Assembly: GCF_000011365.1 (NCBI RefSeq)
Contig: NC_004463.1
Coordinates: forward strand, 124,001-188,000
Source of the DNA: Bradyrhizobium diazoefficiens USDA 110
Lineage (GTDB): Bacteria; Pseudomonadota; Alphaproteobacteria; Rhizobiales; Xanthobacteraceae
Length of the DNA stretch: 64,000 nt
Reading direction: 5' to 3'
This document shows, piece by piece, positions 45,397 to 55,333 of the stretch. Below the pieces are notes generated by a model. It worked only from the letters and a program-made list of their open reading frames with translations. It made no database searches and was not told where the DNA came from. The position numbers and the translations under genes are program-made. Within the stretch, counting starts at the first letter, position 1. Every line of letters begins with the position of its first letter.

Positions 45397-46509
45397 CTAC
45401 CTTGCCCCGAACGTCGTCTTGCCGAACAGCGCCTTCTGCGTCGACGGCTGCGAGCGCCAGTATTGCGGCGGAGCTTCGACCTCGCCGCCGAGCTCGGCAG
45501 CGGCGTGCCAGCCCCAGCGCGGGTCGTAGAGCATGCCGCGGCCGAGCGCGACCATGTCGGCCTTGCCGGAGGCGACGATCTCCTCGGCGTGCTTGGCATC
45601 GGAGATCATGCCGACGGCGATGGTGGGCAGTCCCGTCTCGCGGCGGATGGCGTCTGCGAAGTGCACCTGATAGCCGGGGCCGAGCGGAATCTTCTGCAGC
45701 GGCGAGACGCCGCCGGAGGAGGCATCGATCCAGTCGATGCCGCGCGCCTTCAGCGCGCTGGCGAATTCGATGGTCTGCGCCAGATCCCAGCCGCCCTCGA
45801 CCCAGTCGGTCGACGACACCCGCATGCCGATCGGCTTGTCGTGCGGGAACACGGCGCGCACCGCGTCGTATACCTCGAGCGGGAAGCGCATGCGGTTTTG
45901 CAGGCTGCCGCCATATTCGTCGGTACGCCGGTTCGAGATCGGCGACAGGAACTGATGCAGGAGATAGCCGTGCGCGCCGTGCAGCTCGATGGCGTCGATG
46001 CCGATCCGCTCCGCGCGTTTCGCAGCCTCGACGAAGGCCTCGCGGATGCGCGTCAGGCCCGCGGCATCGAGCGCGAGCGGCGCGGCCTCGCCCTCCTTGT
46101 GCGGCAGCGCGCTTGGGGCCACCGTCTGCCAGCCGCCTTCACTGACCGGGATCAGCTGGCCGCCGTCCCAGGGCCGCGCGCTGGAGGCCTTGCGGCCGGC
46201 ATGGGCGAGCTGCATCGCGACCGCGGTCGTGGAATGCTTGCGCACGGAGGCGAGGATCTGCTTCAGCGCGGCTTCGGCGGCGTCGCTGTAGAGCCCGAGG
46301 CAGCCCGGCGTGATGCGGCCGATCGCTTCCACATGGGTCGCCTCGATGCAGAACATCGACGCGCCCGAGAGCGAAAGATTGTTGATGTGGGTGAAGTGCC
46401 AGTCGGTCGGAACGCCGTCCTCGGCCGAATACTGGCACATCGGCGACACCACGACGCGGTTCTTCAAGGTCAGGCCGCGCAGCTTGATCGGGGAAAACAG
46501 GGCGCTCAT
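45397..46509 (-). CDS. NADH:flavin oxidoreductase, old yellow enzyme family (NamA/YqjM type)
   Basis: A 370-residue FMN-dependent TIM barrel. RVVVSPMCQYSAEDGVPTDWH contains the Cys-26-type residue of the YqjM group, MQLAHAGRKAS the FMN-binding site, IELHGAHGYLLHQFLSPISNRRTDEYGGSLQNRMRFPLEV the signature, and ADMVALGRGMLYDPRW the phosphate-binding loop. It reduces activated C=C bonds of enones with NAD(P)H; possible roles in detoxification. It is monocistronic as far as seen. Confidence 0.92.
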   Translation of the reverse strand: MSALFSPIKLRGLTLKNRVVVSPMCQYSAEDGVPTDWHFTHINNLSLSGASMFCIEATHVEAIGRITPGCLGLYSDAAEAALKQILASVRKHSTTAVAMQLAHAGRKASSARPWDGGQLIPVSEGGWQTVAPSALPHKEGEAAPLALDAAGLTRIREAFVEAAKRAERIGIDAIELHGAHGYLLHQFLSPISNRRTDEYGGSLQNRMRFPLEVYDAVRAVFPHDKPIGMRVSSTDWVEGGWDLAQTIEFASALKARGIDWIDASSGGVSPLQKIPLGPGYQVHFADAIRRETGLPTIAVGMISDAKHAEEIVASGKADMVALGRGMLYDPRWGWHAAAELGGEVEAPPQYWRSQPSTQKALFGKTTFGAR

Positions 46510-46659
46510 GCAGGGAGTTCCGGGGGATGGAGGGCAATCATGGAAGTGTAGTGAGCGGATGCCGGATTGCTAGCCGCACGGCAGACATGCCCGCCCGTGG
46601 CGGCATGCATTGCGCGCGTCATATGATCACGGGATCGCGACATCAACTCAGCCGCCGCC

Positions 46660-47361
46660 CTACTCCAGCTCCTCGAACTGGCCCGCCCTGGGCTTGCCCA
46701 TGCGGATGCGGCCGTCGGGCAGCAGCTCGCCGTCGGCCTCGGCGGAAAACTGGATCGTGGTGCGGCCATCCTTCATCGCCGTCGCCTTGCCGAGCGGGCC
46801 GAGCTTGTCCGCGAGCGCGGTGCCGTCGAGGACGAACACGCGGTAGTCGGTGAGATGGAAACGGCGCGGTGCCTGCCATGTCAGCGCGGGTACCGATGTG
46901 CGCATATCGCCGTCGGTCTTGCGATCGATGCTGCGGCCGGTCGCGTCGCGGAACAGGTCCGGCGCATCGACGAGGCGCGCGCGGCGGCCGTCGACGGCGT
47001 AGAGGTTCAGCGTGACGATGTGGCGCTCGCTGCGGAAGGTGACGGCGACGTAGCGCGAGTCGGCCGACCAGGCGGCGTGGAACGCATCCGGCGCGGTGTC
47101 GAGGATGTTGTCGTCGTTGACGTTGTCGAGCGTCATCAGCCGGCGATGACCCGGCTCCGCCATCAGATAGGCGTGAAATTTATCATGCGCGCCGTCGCCC
47201 TCACCATGGACGGCGATGGCGAGCCGCTTGTTCGGCGCCCACCCGCCCGAGATGATGCCGTACTCGCCCTTCGCATAGGTGTGCTCGGCCGTGGCGCGCG
47301 CCTGCGGCAGGCCGGCAAGCACGACGAAGAGCAGGGCTGCGATGGCGCGGCGGAGTTGCAT
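46660..47361 (-). CDS. Exported hypothetical protein
   Basis: A 233-residue protein with a signal peptide (MQLRRAIAALLFVVLAGLPQ, ARA end). The body (YAKGEYGIISGGWAPNKRLAIAVHGEG... HAAWSADSRYVAVTFRSERHIVTLNLYAVDGRRARLVD) is compatible with a beta-propeller-like domain. Start 47361 is inferred from the signal peptide; the frame begins at 47412. It is followed, on the same strand, by no close gene. Function unknown. Confidence 0.7.
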   Translation of the reverse strand: MQLRRAIAALLFVVLAGLPQARATAEHTYAKGEYGIISGGWAPNKRLAIAVHGEGDGAHDKFHAYLMAEPGHRRLMTLDNVNDDNILDTAPDAFHAAWSADSRYVAVTFRSERHIVTLNLYAVDGRRARLVDAPDLFRDATGRSIDRKTDGDMRTSVPALTWQAPRRFHLTDYRVFVLDGTALADKLGPLGKATAMKDGRTTIQFSAEADGELLPDGRIRMGKPRAGQFEELE

Positions 47362-47404
47362 GATGTTTTGTCGCGGCCAAAAGCCACCGCGTTCAACGAT
47401 GACT

Positions 47405-48475
47405 TCACTCAACCAGCGTGAACTGGAGCAGCAGCGTACGCTGGAGCATTGAAAAATTGTCGTCCGAGACCAGCGTCAGCACGGTGTCGCCCTCGGGCGT
47501 GACGTGGGCGTCGATGCCTTCCATGTTGTCGATCTCCTGGCCGAGATCGGCCTTGAACAAGGCAGGGCCGTCGACCACCGCGCCCGGCGCGATCGATTTC
47601 AGGGGAATCGAGCGGATGCGGATGTCGACGCCGGTGAACCAGGAGAATTTGCGTTCGAGGATGAGCAGCTCGCCCGACGGCAAGAGCACCGCGTCGCTGA
47701 TGTCGAACTTCTCGGTGCGGCGGACGCTGAACTGGCCGGGCGTGGGGCCGCCGATCAGGAACGCGACCAGATTGCCGTCGGCGTCCAGCCCGCGCTCGGA
47801 GAAGGCGATCAGGGTGCCGGCGAGCGGCTGGCCCTTCGGGACGAAGACCAGCCCCTCGAGCCCCTTGTTGTGCGGCAGCTTGCGCAACGCGGGCGGCACC
47901 TGGATCACCTCGCCGCGGGCGCGCGTGCCGCCTTTCGAAAAATCGTAGCGCAGGATCTGGTTGACGCGCTCGAGCCCGACATAGACGACGTTGCCGTCGC
48001 GCGTCAGCGACTCCGAATCCCACCAGAGGCGCTTTTCCGTGATCGGCCGTCCCTCCGCATTGAGCAGCGGCGCGGCCTCGACGTCGTCGAGCCCGGCCAT
48101 CCTGCTGCCGGAATAGCGGATGGCCCCGGTGAACCAGCCGCCCTGGTCGGAGACCGCAAGGAAACGTTCGCCTTTCGCATCCAGCCGGATGCCGGACAGG
48201 CCGCCGAAGCCGCGATAGGGCGAGGTCAGCACCAGGCCGCTGCGATACTCCAGCGAACCGAAGCGCGTGCGCGAGCGGTCGCGCGGCTCGAAATTCGGGA
48301 TCGGCCGCGCGTTGACCTCGATGCTGACGGGCTCGGCGACGGCGCGCTCGACCTGGAGCGGCCGCGGCGGCGGCTCGGTCGTGGCTTGCGCCTGCGCAAA
48401 TCGGGACAGTGCGAAAGTGGAAAATCCCGCCGCCGCGTGGCCAAGGAAGCTGCGGCGGGATCGAAGCGTGCTCAC
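47405..48475 (-). CDS. Exported esterase-like/phytase-like protein, TAT signal
   Basis: A 356-residue protein. The N-terminal [18 protein letters not shown] has a twin-arginine motif, so export via Tat is likely. The mature part has a beta-propeller pattern of the esterase-like/phytase superfamily: [75 protein letters not shown]. The GTG at 48475 overlaps the cobT stop by four bases (GTGA), so it is coupled to the cobalt-chelatase genes; the reason is not evident. Confidence 0.85.
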   Translation of the reverse strand: MSTLRSRRSFLGHAAAGFSTFALSRFAQAQATTEPPPRPLQVERAVAEPVSIEVNARPIPNFEPRDRSRTRFGSLEYRSGLVLTSPYRGFGGLSGIRLDAKGERFLAVSDQGGWFTGAIRYSGSRMAGLDDVEAAPLLNAEGRPITEKRLWWDSESLTRDGNVVYVGLERVNQILRYDFSKGGTRARGEVIQVPPALRKLPHNKGLEGLVFVPKGQPLAGTLIAFSERGLDADGNLVAFLIGGPTPGQFSVRRTEKFDISDAVLLPSGELLILERKFSWFTGVDIRIRSIPLKSIAPGAVVDGPALFKADLGQEIDNMEGIDAHVTPEGDTVLTLVSDDNFSMLQRTLLLQFTLVE

Positions 48476-50379
48476 GAATGCAGTTTGCGGCGCGGACGGC
48501 TTGCCGAGGGCTGCGGTGCGGTCGCCGTCTCGCTGAACAGCTCGGCAAGCTTCTCGGTGATGGCGCCGCCGAGCTCCTCGGCGTCCACGATCGTCACTGC
48601 GCGGCGATAGTAGCGCGTGACGTCATGGCCGATGCCGATCGCGATCAGCTCGACCGGCGAGCGGGTCTCGATCTCCTCGATGATGTGGCGCAGGTGCCGC
48701 TCGAGATAGTTGCCGGCGTTGACCGACAGCGTGGAATCGTCGACCGGCGCGCCGTCCGAGATCATCATCAGGATCTTGCGCTGCTCGGGCCGGCCGAGCA
48801 GGCGCTTGTGCGCCCAATCCAGCGCCTCGCCGTCGATGTTCTCTTTCAGCAGACCCTCGCGCATCATCAGGCCGAGGTTCTTCCGCGCACGGCGCCAGGG
48901 CGCGTCGGCGGACTTGTAGATGATGTGGCGGAGATCGTTGAGACGGCCGGGATTGGCCGGCTTGCCGGCGGCAAGCCACGCTTCACGCGATTGCCCGCCC
49001 TTCCAGGCGCGCGTGGTGAAGCCGAGAATCTCGACCTTGACGCCGCAACGCTCCAGCGTGCGGGCGAGGATGTCGGCGCAGGTCGCCGCCACCGTGATCG
49101 GGCGGCCGCGCATCGAGCCGGAATTGTCGAGCAGCAGCGTCACCACGGTGTCGCGGAACGTCGCCTCCTTCTCGTGCATGAAGGACAGCGGGTGATAGGG
49201 ATCGGTCACCACGCGCGACAGCCGCGCGGGGTCGAGGATGCCCTCTTCGAGATCGAACTCCCAGGCGCGGTTCTGCTGCGCCATCAGCTTGCGCTGCAGC
49301 CGGTTGGCGAGGCGGGCGACGATGCCTTGCAGATGCGCCAGCTGCTTGTCGAGATAGGCGCGCAGGCGCTCCAGCTCGTCATGGTCGCAGAGGTCTTCAG
49401 CCGCGATGACTTCGTCGAATTTCGGCGCGAAGGCGTGGTATTCGGGCCCGCGCGGCTCGTTCTTGCCGTGCGCGTTCGGACGCGTCGCCTCGCCCGGAGT
49501 CTCGTCGTCGCCGAGCTCGCCGTCGTCGAACGTGTCTGACGTCGAGGCCTGCGCGCTTTCCATCGCGCTCTCGCTCATCTCCTCGCTCGACGCCTGCGCC
49601 TGGTCGGCGCTCATCTCCTGGGCGGCATCGGAATCGGGCGAGCCCTCGGCGCCGGACTGGTCGTTGTCGCCGTCGCGGTTTTCGTCGTCGTCGTCATTCT
49701 CTTCGCTGTCGGCGTTGCGCTCGTCGCCGAGCTCGAGCGCCGACAAGAGGTCATGCACGGCGTCGCCGAACCTGGTCTGGTCCTCGACCACGCCGTCGAG
49801 CCGGTCGAGGCGCTTGCCGATCTTGTCTTCGAGAATCGGCCGCCAGAGATCGACCATCTTCTTCGCAGCCGTCGGCGGCGCCATGCCGGTCAGGCGCTCG
49901 CGCACCAGCATCGCCAGCGCATCGGCCAGCGGCGCATCGGCGCGGTCGGTGATCTCGTCGAACTTGCCGCGATGGAAATGGTCGTCGAGCATCGCGGTGA
50001 GGTTTTTCGCAACGCCCGCCATGCGGCGCGCGCCGATCGCCTCCACCCTCGCCTGCTCGACCGCCTCGAACACGCCGCGTGCCTGCGGATTGCCCGGCAT
50101 CAGCTTGCGATGCAGCTTCGGATCGTGACAGGCGAGCTTCAGCGCGATGGAATCGGCGTGGCCGCGCACGATGGCGGCGTCGCGCTTGGTCATCTTGCGC
50201 GCCGGCTCGGGCAGCCGTGCCTTGCCGGGCGCAAGGCCCGGCCGCTCGGCGGCAAAGGAGACCTCGAGCTCGGGCGATTTCGCGATCGCCTTCAGGCAGG
50301 AGGCGACCGAGCGCTTGAACGGCTCGGTCGGCGCTTCCTTGCTGTTACGGAATTTGGAATTGGATGATGATGTGCTCAT
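48472..50379 (-). CDS. cobT: Cobaltochelatase subunit CobT
   Basis: A 635-residue CobT. It has a long acidic region (about 215-285, [18 protein letters not shown]) and a C-terminal von Willebrand factor A domain with the MIDAS motif DNSGSMRG near residue 419, plus [19 protein letters not shown]. With CobS it forms the ATPase ring that drives cobalt insertion into hydrogenobyrinate a,c-diamide in aerobic B12 synthesis, with CobN. CobN is not in the window. It overlaps the upstream GNAT gene by ATGA and the downstream exported protein by GTGA. Confidence 0.95.
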   Translation of the reverse strand: MSTSSSNSKFRNSKEAPTEPFKRSVASCLKAIAKSPELEVSFAAERPGLAPGKARLPEPARKMTKRDAAIVRGHADSIALKLACHDPKLHRKLMPGNPQARGVFEAVEQARVEAIGARRMAGVAKNLTAMLDDHFHRGKFDEITDRADAPLADALAMLVRERLTGMAPPTAAKKMVDLWRPILEDKIGKRLDRLDGVVEDQTRFGDAVHDLLSALELGDERNADSEENDDDDENRDGDNDQSGAEGSPDSDAAQEMSADQAQASSEEMSESAMESAQASTSDTFDDGELGDDETPGEATRPNAHGKNEPRGPEYHAFAPKFDEVIAAEDLCDHDELERLRAYLDKQLAHLQGIVARLANRLQRKLMAQQNRAWEFDLEEGILDPARLSRVVTDPYHPLSFMHEKEATFRDTVVTLLLDNSGSMRGRPITVAATCADILARTLERCGVKVEILGFTTRAWKGGQSREAWLAAGKPANPGRLNDLRHIIYKSADAPWRRARKNLGLMMREGLLKENIDGEALDWAHKRLLGRPEQRKILMMISDGAPVDDSTLSVNAGNYLERHLRHIIEEIETRSPVELIAIGIGHDVTRYYRRAVTIVDAEELGGAITEKLAELFSETATAPQPSASRPRRKLHS

Positions 50380-50786
50380 AGCGACTTCGTAAACGAATGG
50401 CGCGTCACGCCGCCGGGATAGCCCTTGAGAGTGCCGAATTCCTCGTACCCGCAGGAACGATAGAAGCCCGGCGCCTGGAAACTCATCGTGTCGACATAGG
50501 CCTGGATCGCGCCATGCCGTCTCGCCTCATCCTCGATCGCCGCGATCAGCTTCGTCCCAAAACCCTTGCCGCGCTGCTTCTGGTCGATCCAGAAGTACTG
50601 GATGAACAGAACCGTGGCCCAGAGATGCCCGACGATGCCGCCGACGATCTTGCGGCGGTCCTTCAGTGAGACCGCGATGCTCCTGACCTTCTGCTTCCCA
50701 AAGTGCTCGTCGTTATAGGCGCCGAGCCCGGCGAGCACAGCCTTCTTGGTCGTCCCAATGGTGCGCTCGACGGTGATGGTGGCCAT
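50376..50786 (-). CDS. GNAT family N-acetyltransferase
   Basis: A 136-residue GNAT fold. [34 protein letters not shown] holds the acetyl-CoA motif (R-G-x-G-F-G-T), and [27 protein letters not shown] gives the conserved C-terminal part. Its stop overlaps the cobT ATG by four bases; it starts just three bases after the cobS stop. Its role in the cobalt-chelatase operon is unknown; it may be a hitchhiker. Confidence 0.87.
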   Translation of the reverse strand: MATITVERTIGTTKKAVLAGLGAYNDEHFGKQKVRSIAVSLKDRRKIVGGIVGHLWATVLFIQYFWIDQKQRGKGFGTKLIAAIEDEARRHGAIQAYVDTMSFQAPGFYRSCGYEEFGTLKGYPGGVTRHSFTKSL

Positions 50787-50789
50787 GGG

Positions 50790-51788
50790 TCAGCTGAGCG
50801 CCACGTTGACTGCCGATTCCGGCAGCTCCGCATTGAAGCAGCGCTGGTAGAACTCGGCGACCAGGGGACGCTCGAGCTCGTCGCACTTGTTGAGGAAGGT
50901 GACGCGGAAGGCGAAACCGATATCGCCGAAGATGTCGGCGTTTTCCGCCCAGGTGATCACCGTGCGCGGGCTCATCACCGTCGACAGATCGCCATTGGCG
51001 AACGCGTTGCGGGTGAGATCGGCGAGGCGCACCATCTTGTTGACGATGTCGCGACCTTCCTGGGTGCGATAGTGCTTGGCCTTCGCCAGCACGATCTCCA
51101 CTTCCTCGTCGTGGCTGAGATAGTTCAGCGTAGTGACGATCGACCAGCGGTCCATCTGGCCCTGGTTGATCTGCTGGGTGCCGTGATAGAGGCCCGAGGT
51201 GTCGCCAAGGCCGACCGTGTTGGCGGTCGCAAACAGCCGGAAGGACGGATGCGGCTTGATCACCTTGTTCTGATCCAGGAGCGTCAGGCGGCCGGAGACT
51301 TCCAGCACGCGCTGGATCACGAACATCACGTCCGGACGGCCGGCGTCGTATTCGTCGAACACCAGCGCGACGTTGTGCTGGAGCGCCCAGGGCAGGATGC
51401 CGTCGCGGAATTCGGTGACCTGCTTGCCGTCGCGGACCACGATCGAGTCCTTGCCGACGAGGTCGATACGGCTGATGTGGCTGTCGAGGTTGACGCGCAC
51501 GCAGGGCCAGTTCAGGCGGGCGGCGACCTGCTCGATATGGGTGGATTTGCCGGTACCGTGATAGCCGGTCACCATCACGCGGCGATTGCGGGCGAAGCCG
51601 GCGAGAATGGCGAGCGTGGTGGCGCGGTCGAAGCGGTAGTCGGAATCAACTTCAGGCACATGAGGATCGACTTCGGAATAGGCCGGCACTTCGAGATCGC
51701 TGTCGATCCCGAACACCTGGCGCACCGACACCTTCATGTCGGGCAAACCGGAAACTTCCTCAACTTTGGACATGGCGGCGGTCGTCAT
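50790..51788 (-). CDS. cobS: Cobaltochelatase subunit CobS
   Basis: A 332-residue AAA+ ATPase. Walker [10 protein letters not shown] at 75-83 and Walker B FDEYD at 144-148 are intact, and [30 protein letters not shown] is the CobS sensor region. It couples ATP hydrolysis to cobalt insertion with CobT and CobN. The ATG at 51788 follows GGAGG; the longer frame to 51923 is non-coding-like. It heads the operon cobS-GNAT-cobT-exported protein. No B12 riboswitch is seen upstream. Confidence 0.95.
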   Translation of the reverse strand: MTTAAMSKVEEVSGLPDMKVSVRQVFGIDSDLEVPAYSEVDPHVPEVDSDYRFDRATTLAILAGFARNRRVMVTGYHGTGKSTHIEQVAARLNWPCVRVNLDSHISRIDLVGKDSIVVRDGKQVTEFRDGILPWALQHNVALVFDEYDAGRPDVMFVIQRVLEVSGRLTLLDQNKVIKPHPSFRLFATANTVGLGDTSGLYHGTQQINQGQMDRWSIVTTLNYLSHDEEVEIVLAKAKHYRTQEGRDIVNKMVRLADLTRNAFANGDLSTVMSPRTVITWAENADIFGDIGFAFRVTFLNKCDELERPLVAEFYQRCFNAELPESAVNVALS

Positions 51789-52084
51789 CAATCCTCCGAG
51801 GCCCCGGGCGATCCCGAGACCAGTTATTGCACGGTGGCTGCGGCTGGGTGCGTTTGCGAACCTATCAGAGACAACGTGCGGGCAGAAGCCCGCCCTCCAA
51901 TCAAAGTTCCGTTGTCTTTTCATTTAGATAGGCAAGGAACGCGATTTTTGGAAGGCTGCCCTGCGAATCACGCTCGAATTTCGGGCGGGCCAGCTGGCCT
52001 GCCCACGCGAGTGGCACTTTTACCGCTTCTCCTTACTTATGTAGGGTCTGGACCGACGTAACCCCTCCCACCACGAAAGACGAC

Positions 52085-52744
52085 GTGACGTCATTCCTCG
52101 ATCCCTTCATCGCTTTCGTCTCGGCCCACGCGTGGCTGGCTTATCTGACCCTGTTCCTGGCAGCGCTTCTGGAAGCCGTTCCGGTGGTGGGATCGGTGGT
52201 CCCGGGCTCGACCATTATCCTGGCGCTCAGCGCCCTGATCCCGGGCGGCGAGCTGAAACTCGGCTGGGTGCTGCTGGCGGCCGCGCTCGGGGCCGTGCTG
52301 GGTGACGGCTCGGCCTACTGGATCGGGCACCGGCAGCAGCGCGAGATCCTCAACACCTGGCCGCTGACCAATTATCCGCGCGTGGTCGAGGAGAGCGAAA
52401 GCTTCTTCCACCGCTTCGGCACCTGGGCCGTGTTCTTTGCCCGCTTCGTGCCGCCGATCCGCGCATTTGTCCCGGTCACGGCCGGCGCGCTTGGGATGCC
52501 CCCTGCCCGCTTCTACGCGATCAACATCCCGGCGATCCTGGTCTGGGCCCCCGCGCATGTGCTGCCGGGCGTGCTGGCGGTGTCGGCCCTGCACGAATAT
52601 GCCGGGCTGCCGCACCATGAGCACGTCGGCAAGCATATCTGGATGCTCGCCGTGATCGGCGGTGCGATCATGCTGAGCGTGACGGTTTGGATCTATCGTC
52701 GGCGGAGCGGTGGTGGTGTCGCGGCGGCCAAGCCGCGGGTCTGA
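52085..52744 (+). CDS. DedA family membrane protein
   Basis: A 219-residue DedA/SNARE-associated protein. Helices: WLAYLTLFLAALLEAVPVVGSVVPGSTIILALSALIPGG (with the re-entrant E-x-x-P-x-P-x3-P-like motif), VLLAAALGAVLGDGSAYWIGHR, FFARFVPPIRAFVPVTAGALGMPPARFYAINIPAILVWAP (R-F-V-P motif) and a C-terminal helix. Members are lipid scramblases/undecaprenyl-phosphate transporters. Starts with GTG. It diverges from cobS. Confidence 0.9.
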   Translation: MTSFLDPFIAFVSAHAWLAYLTLFLAALLEAVPVVGSVVPGSTIILALSALIPGGELKLGWVLLAAALGAVLGDGSAYWIGHRQQREILNTWPLTNYPRVVEESESFFHRFGTWAVFFARFVPPIRAFVPVTAGALGMPPARFYAINIPAILVWAPAHVLPGVLAVSALHEYAGLPHHEHVGKHIWMLAVIGGAIMLSVTVWIYRRRSGGGVAAAKPRV

Positions 52745-52777
52745 TTAGCTTTGGCTGCCACGGCGGACGGAGGTGCG

Positions 52778-52898
52778 CTCCCTCCCCCGCTTGCGGGGGA
52801 GGGTTGGGGGGGAGGGTGCATCCACAATCGAGAACCCCCAAGAGGAGGGAGCCCTCACCCGCGCCTCCGGAGCGACCTCTCCCGCAAGCGGGAGAGGT
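52778..52898. repeat. Palindromic repeat, CTCCCC...GGGGAG type (copy 4)
   Basis: CTCCCTCCCCCGCTTGCGGG left and CTCTCCCGCAAGCGGGAGAG right, with GCCCTCACCCGCGCCTCCGG between. It touches the 3' end of the gene that stops at 52898. Confidence 0.8.
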
Positions 52899-54115
52899 TA
52901 GGACCCGCCCGTCCGCCGCCCCGGCGCGGGTCCAACGTACCGCGCGCGCGGGCGGATCAGCTTGCCGAACTGCAATTGCTCGCTGGCGTGCGCAATCCAG
53001 CCGACGCTGCGGGCCATCGCAAACAGCGCGAGCTCGCTGCCTGCAGGCAGGCGCAGGGCATGCACGAGGACGGCGAGCGCATAGTCGATATTGACGAATT
53101 CGCCGGTCGCCTCGGCGATCCGCTCCGGCACTTCGCGCGTGAATTTGCGCGGCGCGCCGGCGCGCGACAGCGCATTCAGCAGCGATTGCGCGCGGGGATC
53201 GCCGCGCTTGTAGACGCCATGGCCGAAGCCGGCGAAGCGCTCGCCGAGCGCGACGCGTTCGCGCACCACGGGAGCGACATCGCGGTCGACCAGCGTTTTC
53301 ACCAGTTGCGAAGCCAGCACGCCGGCGCCGCCATGCTTGGGTCCCTTCAGCGCGGCGAGGCCGGCGATGACGGCGTCGTAGAGATTGAGGCCGGTCGAGG
53401 CCGCGCAGCGCGCGGTGAAGGTCGAGGCGTTCAGTTCATGATCGGCGAGCAGAACGAGCGCGCGGCGGATCAGATCGGGCGCGTGCTTGTTGTCCGCCGC
53501 CCAGACGCGCGCGACCTGCTGGTGCAGCGGCTCGGCCGAGGCTTCCGCATTGAGCATGGTCGCAACCAGCAGGCGGACGATGCGCGCGCCGACCATGGCG
53601 CGGCCATCGGGAGCGCGGGTGAAGGCGCGGGGATCGGCGCTCGCGGCGAGCGCCAGCACGGCGATGGCGCGGTCGATCGGCGCAGCGCGGCGCGCGGCGC
53701 CTGCGATCGTGCGCATCTCCTCGGATATCTCGGGCTGATTGTCAGGCGCAAACGGATCGACGCCGGAAACGTCCCAGAGCAGCGTCGCCGTGTGCTCCAG
53801 CGTGTCGTTCTCGGCGAGGTCGACGCAATTGACGCCCCGATAGATCGCGCCCTCCTCGGTGATGGTCGAGATCTCCGTGTCCATGACCGGCAAGTCGGCA
53901 TCGAAGCTGCGCAGCCCGCGCGGCTCCGGCGACGGCACCCGGCGCTCCTTCAGGGCGCGGACGTCCTCGGCGCGGTAGCGGTTCTTGCGCGAATCCGGCG
54001 TCGGCTCGGAGCGGATCAGGCCGCGGCTGACATAGGCGTAGAGCGTGGCCGGCGAGATCGCGAGTTCGGCGGCCGCCTCCCGGGCGGAGAGGTAGAGCTC
54101 ATCAGAATTTTTCAT
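52898..54115 (-). CDS. Citrate-synthase-family protein with N-terminal DNA-binding domain
   Basis: A 405-residue protein. The first ~60 residues (LYLSAREAAAELAISPATLYAYVSRGLIRSEPTPDSRKNRYRAEDVRALKERR) are a MerR-like helix-turn-helix with a wing. The rest is citrate-synthase-like: ADHELNASTFTARC, LAALKGPKHGGAGV (His of the catalytic triad), GFGHGVYKRGDPRAQ (His) and FVNIDYALAVLVHAL (Asp). All three catalytic residues are kept, so it may be an enzyme and a regulator. It diverges from the paralogue at 54194, with inverted repeats between. Confidence 0.86.
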   Translation of the reverse strand: MKNSDELYLSAREAAAELAISPATLYAYVSRGLIRSEPTPDSRKNRYRAEDVRALKERRVPSPEPRGLRSFDADLPVMDTEISTITEEGAIYRGVNCVDLAENDTLEHTATLLWDVSGVDPFAPDNQPEISEEMRTIAGAARRAAPIDRAIAVLALAASADPRAFTRAPDGRAMVGARIVRLLVATMLNAEASAEPLHQQVARVWAADNKHAPDLIRRALVLLADHELNASTFTARCAASTGLNLYDAVIAGLAALKGPKHGGAGVLASQLVKTLVDRDVAPVVRERVALGERFAGFGHGVYKRGDPRAQSLLNALSRAGAPRKFTREVPERIAEATGEFVNIDYALAVLVHALRLPAGSELALFAMARSVGWIAHASEQLQFGKLIRPRARYVGPAPGRRTGGS

Positions 54116-54116
54116 A

Positions 54117-54146
54117 TTGATTTATGTAATCAAGATTGATCAATCT
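54117..54146. promoter_or_regulatory. Overlapping inverted repeats TTGATT/AATCAA between divergent citrate-synthase-like genes
   Basis: TTGATT-TATGT-AATCAA at 54117-54133 overlaps a perfect palindrome AGATTGATCAATCT at 54133-54146. It sits directly ahead of the ATG at 54115 and 48 bases before the paralogue ATG at 54194. A likely binding site for the HTH-carrying product (inference). Confidence 0.62.
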
Positions 54147-54193
54147 GTCGAGAGGCCCGACTTTTGACCTGCGTAGAACAGGAGATTTGGGCC

Positions 54194-55288
54194 ATGAACA
54201 TCCACCTCACCAAAAGTCAGATCGGGCTGGACGGCGTTCCCGCGGCCGAGACCGTGCTGAGCCATGTCGACGGCGAGCGCGGCGAGCTGATCATCGCCGG
54301 CGAGCATGTCGGCCGGCTGGCCGCCAAATCGAGCTTTGAGGGCGTCACCGCCCGGCTCTGGAACGGCGCCAGCAAGACCTCGCTGAGCGAGGCCAATGTG
54401 CGGGCGAGCCTGGGCGCCGCACGCGAACGCGCCTTCGCGCGGCTCGCCGAGCTGCTGCCGGCGACGCACGGCATGGGAATCGTCGACGGGTTTCGCGCGG
54501 CCGTCGCGGGCCTTCGCGCCGAGCACGGGCTGGAGCATGAGGCGACCATCGTCGGCGCCTTTCCGGTGATATCAGGCGCGCTGGTCCGGCGCGCCAAGGG
54601 GCTCGATCCGGTCGCGCCCGATCCAAGCGCGAGCCACGCCGCCGACACGCTGCGCATGCTGCATGGGCGCGCGCCGGCAACGCGCGAGGTCACGGCGCTG
54701 GATGCCTATCTCGTCACCGTCTGCGACCACGGCATGAACGCCTCGACCTTCACCACGCGCGTGGTGGCCTCGACCCAGGCCGATCTGTTCGCAGCCGTCA
54801 CCGCCGGCTATTGCGCACTGACCGGTCCCTTGCATGGCGGCGCACCGGAGCCGGTGCTGGAAATGCTCGATGCGATCGGCTCGCGCGAGCGGATCCAGCC
54901 CTGGGTGGATGCCGCGCTCGCACGCGGCGAGCGGATGATGGGTTTTGGTCATCGCGTCTATCGCGTGCGCGATCCGCGCGCCGACGTGCTGAAGACCGCG
55001 ATCGAGGCCCTGGCCTCCAACGGCGCCGACCTGCCGTTTGCCGGCGAGGTCGAGGCCTATATCCGCGCAGCGCTGCGCAAGAAGAACCCGGACCGGCCGC
55101 TGGAGACGAATGTGGAGTTCTTCACCGCGATCCTGCTCGATGCGCTGGCGATTCCAAGGCAGGCGTTCACGCCGATCTTCGCGGTGGCGCGCGCCGCCGG
55201 CTGGACCGCGCATGCGCGCGAGCAGCAGCGCACCGGGCGGCTGATCAGGCCGAGCTCGTCTTATGTGGGGGCGGTGCCGGAGGCCTAG
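54194..55288 (+). CDS. Citrate-synthase-family protein (paralogue)
   Basis: A 364-residue homologue without a DNA-binding domain. Motifs: TVCDHGMNASTFTTRVV, LTGPLHGGAPEPV (catalytic His), GFGHRVYRVRDPRADV (His) and TNVEFFTAILLDAL. In the last motif the usual catalytic Asp (N-x-D) is Glu, which would weaken or change activity. The ATG at 54194 has AGGAG; the frame before it is non-coding. Transcribed away from the HTH-bearing paralogue. It could be a citrate or methylcitrate synthase variant. Confidence 0.85.
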   Translation: MNIHLTKSQIGLDGVPAAETVLSHVDGERGELIIAGEHVGRLAAKSSFEGVTARLWNGASKTSLSEANVRASLGAARERAFARLAELLPATHGMGIVDGFRAAVAGLRAEHGLEHEATIVGAFPVISGALVRRAKGLDPVAPDPSASHAADTLRMLHGRAPATREVTALDAYLVTVCDHGMNASTFTTRVVASTQADLFAAVTAGYCALTGPLHGGAPEPVLEMLDAIGSRERIQPWVDAALARGERMMGFGHRVYRVRDPRADVLKTAIEALASNGADLPFAGEVEAYIRAALRKKNPDRPLETNVEFFTAILLDALAIPRQAFTPIFAVARAAGWTAHAREQQRTGRLIRPSSSYVGAVPEA

Positions 55289-55333
55289 GGCCAGTAGCTT
55301 TGAACGGAATGATGACGACGGAGTGGTTCACTC

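Noticed and set aside
51980..52030. Possible B12 riboswitch upstream of cobS (leftward TGCCACTCGCG and GGGCAGGCC)
   Set aside because: The core GCCACTG box and the GGGAAGG partner of cobalamin riboswitches are not present in the right order; only a loose similarity.
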